Assembly (NCBI GenBank): GCA_964446285.1
Contig: CAYUNT010000244.1
Location: forward strand, 1-5,957
Origin: CAYUNT01 sp964446285
GTDB taxonomy: Bacteria; Sumerlaeota; Sumerlaeia; SLMS01; CAYUNT01
Length of the DNA: 5,957 bases
Direction: 5' to 3'
The notes under the pieces: generated by a model
Database searches by the model: none
Seen by the model: the letters and a program-made list of their open reading frames with translations, nothing else
What the model was told of the DNA's origin: nothing
Shown here: in pieces, positions 1 to 4,961 of the stretch
How positions within the stretch are numbered: the first letter of the stretch is position 1
How the letters are laid out: each line of letters opens with the position of its first letter
Program-made: the position numbers and the translations under genes

Positions 1-155
1 GGGATTTCGGCCCGTTGGGCCTGAAGAAGAGAACGCTATATCCTGCAATCCCTGCTAATCATAGAAGGGTTACGGAATTGTCCTGGCTTGAAGGGCAGGC
101 TTGAGATGATTTGTTTCGTTGTTTTTGCGCTTATCGTGGTAAATTAATCTTCTTC
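1..155. other. Non-coding left edge, downstream of the 104-aa gene
   Basis: No credible gene is visible on either strand of this stretch. It lies downstream of the stop codon of the minus-strand CPGC protein. A short perfect GC palindrome sits at 9-21. A directly repeated GGCTTGA occurs twice around 84-107. I see no hairpin followed by a T-run in the minus-strand direction, so no intrinsic terminator can be assigned. Confidence 0.5.
9..21. repeat. Short perfect GC palindrome (GGCCC-GTT-GGGCC)
   Basis: Two 5-nt arms, GGCCC and GGGCC, flank a 3-nt loop. Neither strand has a T-tract after the stem, so it is not a standard intrinsic terminator. Its form (palindrome with A/T-rich TTTC and GAAGAA flanks, in intergenic DNA) resembles repetitive extragenic palindromes. 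Only one copy is visible here, so the repeat status is an inference. Confidence 0.35.
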
Positions 156-470
156 TCACTCAAGATCATAAGGGCTGGCGGGTTTGCCTGTGTCGCCCTC
201 TTCGATCTTTTTCTTGAGCGATTCGTCAAAAAGCTTGTTCAGACGGTCCATTTTGGACTTTTCGCGCTCTTTGGCCTGCGCCACCTTGGTTTCCACGCGT
301 TCGCCGGATTTTTTCACGCGCAAAAACGCGTCCTCGAACCGGTCGCCTGTCGATTCGCCCGCCTCGACGAGCGGCTTGCGCTGTTCCAGGACTTTTCCCG
401 TTACGCGGTCGATGATTAAAATCAAGTTGCAGCCAGGGCATTTCACCTCGAACGTTGTTTCGGAACTCAC
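156..470 (-). CDS. Conserved hypothetical protein: N-terminal CPGC motif plus coiled coil (104 aa)
   Basis: Small, charged, cytoplasmic-looking protein of unknown function. Residues 8-20 form a strand-like segment around a CxxC pair (C11, C14; CPGC), half of a zinc ribbon. Residues 21-30 (DRVTGKVLEQ) look like the following beta hairpin. Residues about 43-92 are strongly helical and rich in Lys, Glu and Arg, a likely coiled coil. The protein ends in a Pro-containing acidic tail (ASPYDLE). From memory, small hypothetical proteins with an N-terminal CxxC, a charged helix and a PFD-like end occur in Acidobacteria and related phyla. With only one CxxC, metal binding would need a dimer or other ligands. 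I chose the GTG at 470 because GGAGG stands 6 nt upstream and the protein then starts just before the conserved part. An in-frame ATG at 509 and a longer frame to 584 lack an SD. No TM or signal peptide is seen. Confidence 0.72.
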   Translation of the reverse strand: MSSETTFEVKCPGCNLILIIDRVTGKVLEQRKPLVEAGESTGDRFEDAFLRVKKSGERVETKVAQAKEREKSKMDRLNKLFDESLKKKIEEGDTGKPASPYDLE

Positions 471-476
471 AACAAA

Positions 477-481
477 CCTCC
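477..481 (-). promoter_or_regulatory. Shine-Dalgarno GGAGG that fixes the GTG start at 470
   Basis: On the minus strand GGAGG is followed by six bases and GTG at 470-468. This decides the start of the CPGC protein against the upstream in-frame ATG at 509, which has no such site. An imperfect GC-rich stem (arms within 484-508, ending TGGC/GCCA) lies immediately upstream of the SD and may influence its accessibility. Confidence 0.65.
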
Positions 482-623
482 ATTGGCCTGCCCACCGGCG
501 GCGAGCCATATAACGCTGTTTCTTTTCTATTCCGCCAATCCGCCGAGCGCAATGCGAACCTAAAAGAGAAAAGAATAGGGCCAAAACGACAATTCGTCCT
601 CAACCCATTATCTTTCTTTTCTA

Positions 624-670
624 TTCACAATTCACCGACAACTTCTATTCTCACAACCCACAACTCACAA
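624..670. repeat. Degenerate heptamer-like repeats (TTGTGAG/TTGTGGG on minus strand)
   Basis: Plus-strand units are TTCACAA (624-630), CCGACAA (635-641), CTCACAA (650-656), CCCACAA (657-663) and CTCACAA (664-670). The last three are contiguous seven-base units. On the minus strand they read TTGTGAG, TTGTGGG, TTGTGAG, TTGTCGG, TTGTGAA. The array fills much of the spacer between the TPR gene and the CPGC gene. A 12-mer, TCTTTTCTATTC, at 521-532 recurs at 615-626 at the array's edge. This resembles short tandem heptamer repeats reported between genes in cyanobacteria and other bacteria. Confidence 0.5.
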
Positions 671-682
671 TCCCTCTCCCGC

Positions 683-1849
683 TTACTTCATCTTCTCTTT
701 CCCTTTTTCCGCCGGATCGGCTTCGCGGCCTTCCAAAACGCGAATCTGGCGTTCGAGGATGCCATCCTCGTCCTCGAAAGCCTTCAGATAACGCCGCGCC
801 ATTTTCAGCGCCTCGGCGCGGTTGCCGTATTGTTTTTCGAGCAGCACGGCGAAACGCGCCACCGTTCGGGCATCCTGATCCGTGTATTTATTCCACCAGG
901 GCGCATCGGGATTATCCGGCGCGCCTTTGGGCCGCTGTTCGGTTGCGAGGTCCGCCCCGCGCTTGAAGAACGGCAGCGATTCCGCTTCGCGTCCAAGCGC
1001 CCGCAAAATGTCGCCCTTCATCAGGTAAAGTTGAAATGCTTTGGGGTTGTTTTGAATGCCTTCGCCGGCGAATCGCAACGCCTCTTCTTTTTGCGCCGGT
1101 CCCATCGTTTTCAGCCACCACGAGCCGATCAGATAGGCGCGGATATTGTGCGGATCGCTCAGCGTCTGCAGCCGATACCACGGAAGGAGTTCCGTGCCCG
1201 TCGTGTGTTGGTGCGGCTGCGAGGGATCGTTCCAGGGCTGGACTTTGCGTTCAAGATTGCCGATGAAACCGCGAAAGTCTTTGTCTGCGGTGCGGATGAT
1301 CGTGGGAACATTGGCGTGCTCGTGTTCGTGCGCTTTCTCCTGTCCCTGCGTATTTTCGCCTTCCTGCGCGCCCTCATGCTCGTGTTCATGCGCAAGGTCG
1401 TGCTCGAATTCAAACGCATGCGCGGGAACAGCCGCATCTGTGGTGTGTGAATCGGCAGCGCTGGCGGCGGCATGCGCCCGCTTCGGCTTTGCCGTTTCCG
1501 GCGCGGTTTTTGCCGCTTCGCCCGGCTTTTGGTGGACCTCGCCCGAACTCGACAGCCGGTCCATGTCGATGTGCGGCATATAGGCGATGCCGTTGTCGAG
1601 ATAGCGCTCGGTTTTTATGAACATGAGGTCGCTCATCGAGGCGCGGACCTCGCCCAGAATCGCTGCGATGGCGCTCGTGTTGCGCTCTTCGATTTCGTGC
1701 TGATCGCGCGTACGCCCGCCGGCGTAATTAAGCGGCGTCAGGCGGCGCGAGAAGGCGGGCGACAGCAAAAACACAATCAGCAAAAGGACAACGCCCGCCC
1801 TGGCGGGAAAAGGATTGGACTCGGGCCGGATCGGATTGGCGGAGTTCAT
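683..1849 (-). CDS. Membrane-anchored TPR protein with His/Glu-rich insert (388 aa)
   Basis: A hydrophobic segment at residues 17-33, after a short N-terminus, is a signal anchor or uncleaved signal; the rest is probably outside the cytoplasm. Residues 56-95 (around SMSDLMFIKTERYL) form a helical block. Residues 100-182 are low complexity and include a histidine cluster, eight His between 144 and 178 in HEHEHE and HEHEH runs, plus HQH at 213-215; such runs commonly bind Zn, Ni, Cu or Co. Residues about 236-303 read as two TPR-like helical hairpins (PKAFQLYLMKGDILRALGR then EAESLPFFKRGADL), with a third at about 325-358. The C-terminus is Lys/Glu rich. The gene follows the second permease by 50 nt, so it is probably cotranscribed with the ABC genes and may act as their extracytoplasmic partner. 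The start ATG at 1849 has only a weak AGAAG-type SD. Substrate and exact role are unknown. Confidence 0.8.
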   Translation of the reverse strand: MNSANPIRPESNPFPARAGVVLLLIVFLLSPAFSRRLTPLNYAGGRTRDQHEIEERNTSAIAAILGEVRASMSDLMFIKTERYLDNGIAYMPHIDMDRLSSSGEVHQKPGEAAKTAPETAKPKRAHAAASAADSHTTDAAVPAHAFEFEHDLAHEHEHEGAQEGENTQGQEKAHEHEHANVPTIIRTADKDFRGFIGNLERKVQPWNDPSQPHQHTTGTELLPWYRLQTLSDPHNIRAYLIGSWWLKTMGPAQKEEALRFAGEGIQNNPKAFQLYLMKGDILRALGREAESLPFFKRGADLATEQRPKGAPDNPDAPWWNKYTDQDARTVARFAVLLEKQYGNRAEALKMARRYLKAFEDEDGILERQIRVLEGREADPAEKGKEKMK

Positions 1850-1850
1850 T

Positions 1851-1882
1851 TTCTTCTCTGCGCTTTCGTGCCTTTGTGGTTA
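1851..1882. repeat. Degenerate purine-rich repeat of the ACCACAAAGGCACGAAAG type
   Basis: The 50-nt gap between the second permease and the TPR gene is largely made of a minus-strand purine-rich sequence: ACCACAAAGGCACGAAAG followed by CGCAGAGAAGAA. I recall similar ACCACGAAGGCACGAAG-type runs scattered between genes in Verrucomicrobiota, Planctomycetota and similar genomes; this cannot be verified here. The 15-mer TTTTCTTCTCTGCGC at its end (1849-1863) is repeated exactly at 3632-3646, inside the ABC ATPase tail. The repeat abuts the TPR start codon and supplies its weak ribosome-binding region. Confidence 0.4.
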
Positions 1883-1899
1883 TCTCTTCCGCATTGATT

Positions 1900-2754
1900 T
1901 CACAGCGGGCGCCGCCGGAACACAGCCCAGGCGGCCAGCAGCGTGACGGCGCAAAACAGCGCGCCATGCAGCGCCAGTCCAATGAATTCACCCGCGGCCA
2001 GCGGCCCAACGCCGTCTGTGTAACGCGTAATCAGGTTCAGCCTCGCGAAATTCGGGATGTATTCCGCTGCCCAGCGCGCCGCGTCCTCGAACGGACCGCC
2101 CAGCGCGTGATTTCGCAGCAATTGCGCCGCTTTATCGCCGCCCATCCAGAGCATTGCCATAAGCGCCAGATTCACGCCGCGCGGCAAAACGAGCGACCCG
2201 AGCAGCGCCAGCGCCGCCAGAAGCGCCAGCGACACCACGTGAAGCGCGAGGGTTTGCACAAGGAGCGCGGCGCTGAATGTTTGCATCCTTGGCACGGGGA
2301 AATAACTGATGAGAAAAAGGAATCCGAGCGCCGCCGCTCCCGCGAACGACGTCGCCGCCCACTTGCCAAGCAGGTAAGTCGAGCGGTCGAGGGGTTTTGC
2401 CAGCAGCGGATGAATCTGGCGCGATTCGATTTCGTTCGGGACTTGCCGGGCCGCCGCGAGCAGCGTCAGGATGTGCGCGCTCAGCCATGCGAACGACATC
2501 CCCAGATTGATAAGCAATGTCGATGTGGCGGCGTTTTCGATCCCGATCGTATTGACCACAAACATGGCGGCGGCAAACATGGCGGCCAGAATCAGCAGCA
2601 CGTAAAATTCTTTGCGTCGGAGCGTTTCGAGGATTACGCCGCGCGCCACAAGATAAAAGGCCCGCCGCGCGTTCACGCGTAGCGCCAGGGCGGGGGCGGC
2701 GGCGGCGGAGGAGGAGGCGGAAGCGGGATTCGGCGTGAGTGTGGATTCGCTCAT
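1900..2754 (-). CDS. ABC-2 type transporter permease, NosY-like, second subunit (284 aa)
   Basis: Integral inner-membrane subunit of an ABC-2 family transporter. A 25-residue low-complexity Ser/Ala/Pro N-terminus precedes a cytoplasmic helix (ARGVILETLRRKEF, 37-50). Hydrophobic segments lie at about 50-69, 79-101, 131-151, 163-190, 193-206 and 255-278, six in all as usual for the fold. Residues 102-131 carry the coupling-region motif ARQVPNEIESRQIHPLLAKP, ending in LLGK. It is nearly the same as the motif in the neighbouring permease, so the two are paralogues. Both also end in FRR plus two or three residues. I chose ATG 2754 because GAAAGG lies nine nt upstream and the start is 1 nt past the previous stop. 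An in-frame ATG at 2811 would overlap the upstream gene by 56 nt. The product likely heterodimerises with its neighbour. The substrate is unknown. Confidence 0.85.
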   Translation of the reverse strand: MSESTLTPNPASASSSAAAAPALALRVNARRAFYLVARGVILETLRRKEFYVLLILAAMFAAAMFVVNTIGIENAATSTLLINLGMSFAWLSAHILTLLAAARQVPNEIESRQIHPLLAKPLDRSTYLLGKWAATSFAGAAALGFLFLISYFPVPRMQTFSAALLVQTLALHVVSLALLAALALLGSLVLPRGVNLALMAMLWMGGDKAAQLLRNHALGGPFEDAARWAAEYIPNFARLNLITRYTDGVGPLAAGEFIGLALHGALFCAVTLLAAWAVFRRRPL

Positions 2755-2755
2755 C

Positions 2756-3541
2756 TTACAAAGCCTTTCGCCGGAAGCAAATCCAGGCGAACGCAAAATA
2801 GAGCGCCGCAAAAAATCCTCCGTAGAGGCTCAATTCTCCCATCGTGGCAGCGGAAAGCGGTTTCCAGAAAGTCGAATGCACCGTTTTGCCCGAGAGGTCG
2901 AACAACATTAATTGCGGGATCGCCCAAGTGAGAACGCGCATCACGAGTTGCGCCGCCGCCCCAACGAAATCGTAAATATACGACACGGCCGTTGAGAGTG
3001 TCGCGGATGTGGCGTAAAATATCACTCCGAGCGTGATTGCCGCATCGAGATTGAAAAGCATCGAGAGCCAGAAGCACAGCGTGGACAAGATGAGCATCTG
3101 GATCATTTGCAGGTAGATGTATTGCGCGAAAAGCCCCCACGGAATCGCGCCGCGCCCGCCCAGATACATCGCGCCGCACAAATACACGGCCATAAACAGC
3201 CCGAAACAAAATGCGGCGGCCAGCATCACTCCGAAGAGTTTCCCGAGCAAAAACGCAGGGCGCGAAATGGGTTTTGCCAGCAGCGGATAAATCGTGCGGT
3301 TCTCGAATTCGCGCGGCAGCTGGCGCGCCGCCAGCACGATGACCATCAGCGCGGTGGCGGCGCTCATCACGCGCAGCGCCACCTCGCGGTAAAATTTCGT
3401 CAGCCCCTCGACCTTGAAAAAATCCACCGTCATCACAGCGCCGATGAGCAGCGTCGAGAGGAGCACAATAACATATACCTCACGGCGCCGCACAGCCTCG
3501 ATGAGCACAGAGCGCGCGATGAGCCACAAGCGCCGGATCAT
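2756..3541 (-). CDS. ABC-2 type transporter permease, NosY-like, first subunit (261 aa)
   Basis: Inner-membrane permease with the ABC-2 layout. A cytoplasmic amphipathic start (MIRRLWLIARSVLIEAVRRR) leads into hydrophobic segments at about 22-40, 56-72, 100-124, 139-163, 167-190 or so, and 237-256. The cytoplasmic coupling segment at 71-101 contains AARQLPREFENRTIYPLLAK and ends in FLLGK. The pattern E-x-x-x-RTI-x-x-LLAKP-x-SR-x-x-FLLGK is typical of the NosY-type permease group (COG1277, often labelled multi-copper enzyme maturation permease). Residues 208-222 (IPQLMLFDLSGKTVH) resemble the conserved extracytoplasmic IPxLxxFD region. The start ATG overlaps the ATPase stop in ATGA, and an AGGAG-like SD lies in the ATPase tail, indicating translational coupling. 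The family label does not prove a copper role. Confidence 0.88.
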   Translation of the reverse strand: MIRRLWLIARSVLIEAVRRREVYVIVLLSTLLIGAVMTVDFFKVEGLTKFYREVALRVMSAATALMVIVLAARQLPREFENRTIYPLLAKPISRPAFLLGKLFGVMLAAAFCFGLFMAVYLCGAMYLGGRGAIPWGLFAQYIYLQMIQMLILSTLCFWLSMLFNLDAAITLGVIFYATSATLSTAVSYIYDFVGAAAQLVMRVLTWAIPQLMLFDLSGKTVHSTFWKPLSAATMGELSLYGGFFAALYFAFAWICFRRKAL

Positions 3542-4602
3542 GCCGCGCCCTCTCCTTCCTTTCGCTTTCCGCTTTCATTTCCTCCGCCGGCTTCCTTTGC
3601 GGCGTTGCCTTGCTTCGCTTCCCCGGCGGTCTTTTCTTCTCTGCGCCGGACGAGGTCGATGAAATACTGTTCCAGCGAGCGGGTTTTTGTTGATGTGCTG
3701 TGGAGAATCGCGCCTGCCGCGGCCAAGGCGGACACCGCGCGGGCATAAGCCTCGGCGTCATTGATGACTACGCGCCATTGCGTTCCTCGTCCCGGCGCTC
3801 CCTCGATGCGCTCGGGCGTGAATTCCGCCACGGCCGGAGGCATTTGCGCGCCCTTCGCTGCGCCTGCCGCTGTCAATTCAAACACGATCTCGAAGAGGTT
3901 CAGCGGTTTGAGCAATTCGCCAACGGTCGCCTCCGTGACGATCTCGCCCTGGTGAATCATAATCACGCGGTCGCAGAGCATTTCGACCTCGGAAAGTTCA
4001 TGCGAACTGAAAAAAATCGTCCGTCCGCGCCGCTTGAGATCGAGCAAAACGCCGCGCAAATCAAACCGCCCCACCGGATCGAGGCCCGACGAGAGTTCGT
4101 CGAAAATCAATGCCTCGGGATCGGCGATGATGGCCTGCGCGATGCCGAGGCGCTGCTGCATTCCTTTCGAGAAGTTGCGAAGCAGCGACTCGCCCCGCCC
4201 CGCCAGCCCCACCTGCTCAAGCAGCGGCGGAATGCGCCGGCGCAAATCCGCGCTCGAAAGCCCATGCAATCCGCCGTAGAGCTCCAGCAACTCGCGCGCC
4301 TTCATAAACGGATAATACAGCGCCACCTCGGGCAAATAGCCGATGCGCCGGCGGCTTTCAGCCGTCCCCGCGGGCGAGCCGAACATCCGCGCCTCGCCCG
4401 ACGCCGGAAACAAAAAGCCCATCAGTGCCTTGATCGTCGTGGATTTTCCCGCGCCGTTGGCCCCGATAAACCCGACGCATTCGCCCGCCTCGACGCGAAA
4501 ACTGATGCTATTGACCGCCCGCACCCGGCGCGCGCCGCGGCCATATTCAACCACCAGGTCATTTACTTCGATGACTGGGATGACTGGCGCAGGGACCACC
4601 AT
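3538..4602 (-). CDS. ABC transporter ATP-binding protein, CcmA/NosF/DrrA type (354 aa)
   Basis: Nucleotide-binding subunit that powers the two downstream permeases. Motifs from the 4602 start: Walker A GANGAGKST at 47-55; Q-loop region IGYLPE at 87-92, with Glu in place of Gln as is common in this subfamily; signature NFSKGMQQRL at 143-152; Walker B and D-loop LIFDELSSGLDP at 165-176 with catalytic E169; switch His in SSH at 199-201. The usual DEP is DEL. The C-terminal part ends in a DUF4162-like region (TRSLEQYFIDLV, 307-318), then a 36-residue Glu/Lys/Gly-rich tail to 354. Three facts favour ATG 4602: an AGGAG nine nt upstream, conserved sequence beginning soon after, and the extra 29 residues from 4689 looking like a spurious hydrophobic stretch. 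It is the first gene of the cluster. The motifs are intact, so it should be an active ATPase. Confidence 0.92.
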   Translation of the reverse strand: MVVPAPVIPVIEVNDLVVEYGRGARRVRAVNSISFRVEAGECVGFIGANGAGKSTTIKALMGFLFPASGEARMFGSPAGTAESRRRIGYLPEVALYYPFMKARELLELYGGLHGLSSADLRRRIPPLLEQVGLAGRGESLLRNFSKGMQQRLGIAQAIIADPEALIFDELSSGLDPVGRFDLRGVLLDLKRRGRTIFFSSHELSEVEMLCDRVIMIHQGEIVTEATVGELLKPLNLFEIVFELTAAGAAKGAQMPPAVAEFTPERIEGAPGRGTQWRVVINDAEAYARAVSALAAAGAILHSTSTKTRSLEQYFIDLVRRREEKTAGEAKQGNAAKEAGGGNESGKRKEGEGAA

Positions 4603-4611
4603 GCGCAATCG

Positions 4612-4616
4612 CTCCT
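4612..4616 (-). promoter_or_regulatory. Shine-Dalgarno AGGAG of the ABC ATPase, supporting start 4602
   Basis: The minus strand reads AGGAG, nine bases, then ATG at 4602-4600. The alternative upstream ATG at 4689 has no comparable purine run. The site therefore supports the shorter 354-aa protein. Confidence 0.6.
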
Positions 4617-4742
4617 GAGGCAACAAGTTGAACGAATGAACGAAAAAGAACAGGCAAGCAAAACAACGTAAAGCAATGTGCCTGACCACCCGGACGAATC
4701 CGCCCCCCCACCTTTCATCCCTTCCCTCATCCCAGGCAAGAA

Positions 4743-4770
4743 ATTATCAAGTAAATGCGAGCAGCATCAA
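4743..4770 (-). promoter_or_regulatory. Candidate sigma70-type promoter for the ABC cluster
   Basis: On the minus strand TTGATG (4770-4765) and GATAAT (4748-4743) are separated by 16 nt. Both hexamers are close to the -35 and -10 consensus. Transcription would begin near 4735 and give a leader of about 130 nt before ATG 4602. It is the only well-spaced pair I found upstream of the cluster. The call is by eye, and phylum-specific sigma preferences are unknown. Confidence 0.35.
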
Positions 4771-4795
4771 CTCAAATGCTTGCGCCAAACGCCGG

Positions 4796-4824
4796 TGGAA
4801 AACCATGCACTTCAGCTGTATTAT
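4796..4824 (+). promoter_or_regulatory. Candidate sigma70-type promoter for the amidase-like gene
   Basis: TGGAAA (4796-4801) and TATTAT (4819-4824) are spaced by 17 nt. Transcription would start near 4831, inside the TGCAA-N8-TTGCA inverted repeat, and give a leader of about 130 nt carrying the GC stem-loop at 4887-4909. The TATAAT at 4958-4963 overlaps the start codon and so cannot serve the start chosen here. Confidence 0.3.
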
Positions 4825-4841
4825 GCAAGGCAATCGTTGCA
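4824..4841. repeat. Inverted repeat TGCAA-N8-TTGCA, possible operator
   Basis: Five-base arms TGCAA (4824-4828) and TTGCA (4837-4841) form a perfect palindrome around an 8-nt centre. A nested GCAA-TCG-TTGC lies at 4830-4840. The repeat overlaps the end of the candidate -10 box and the expected start point, which is a typical place for a repressor site. No regulator gene is in the window. Confidence 0.3.
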
Positions 4842-4886
4842 AAGAGGCAGTCTGACATGAGACCTTTCCAAATAGCCTGCGGAATG

Positions 4887-4909
4887 CGGCGGTCAGATCA
4901 CTGCCGCCG
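4887..4909 (+). promoter_or_regulatory. Strong GC stem-loop in the leader of the amidase-like gene
   Basis: CGGCGG and CAG, interrupted by one bulged T (4893), pair with CTG and CCGCCG around an ATCA loop, giving nine base pairs. Neither strand shows a T-run after the stem, so an intrinsic terminator is unlikely. It ends about 50 nt before ATG 4962, which would fit an RNA structure controlling translation or stability, or a protein-binding site. Confidence 0.4.
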
Positions 4910-4961
4910 GGGGGAACAAGCGAAGATTTCGCGTGGCACATGTCATAGGGGCTAGTTTATA

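Larger units (their letters stand above)
4603..4961. other. Divergent intergenic region between ABC cluster and amidase gene
   Basis: These 359 nt separate two diverging genes and hold no believable coding sequence: the short open frames here (for example 4755-4955 plus and 4747-4941 minus) lack SDs and conserved features. The region is less GC-rich than the flanking genes. It contains candidate promoters in both directions, a TGCAA-N8-TTGCA inverted repeat and a strong GC stem-loop. An AGGGG at 4947-4951, ten nt before ATG 4962, is the likely SD of the plus-strand gene. Confidence 0.6.

Noticed and set aside
9..21. Intrinsic terminator for the minus-strand operon
   Set aside because: The stem has no T-tract on either strand and lies about 135 nt beyond the last stop codon.
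455..1450. 331-codon plus-strand open frame
   Set aside because: It lies antisense to the TPR gene and the spacer, reads as Arg/Phe-rich sequence without domain features, and has no SD. The minus-strand frame has recognisable TPR and membrane segments.
1876..2682. 268-codon plus-strand open frame
   Set aside because: It is antisense to the second permease and consists mainly of Arg/Gln/His, typical of a shadow frame in GC-rich DNA.
3107..3748. 213-codon plus-strand open frame
   Set aside because: It is antisense to the first permease and the ATPase tail, and its composition is compositional noise.
3700..4671. 323-codon plus-strand open frame
   Set aside because: It is antisense to the ABC ATPase, whose Walker A, signature, Walker B and switch-His motifs are all in the minus frame.
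4603..4689. Longer ATPase start at 4689 with a hydrophobic N-terminus
   Set aside because: The added residues look like a chance hydrophobic run, there is no SD, and AGGAG precedes the ATG at 4602.
4747..4955. Small genes in the divergent region (minus 4747-4941, plus 4755-4955)
   Set aside because: No SD, no conserved motif, and a Cys/Arg-rich random-looking composition.
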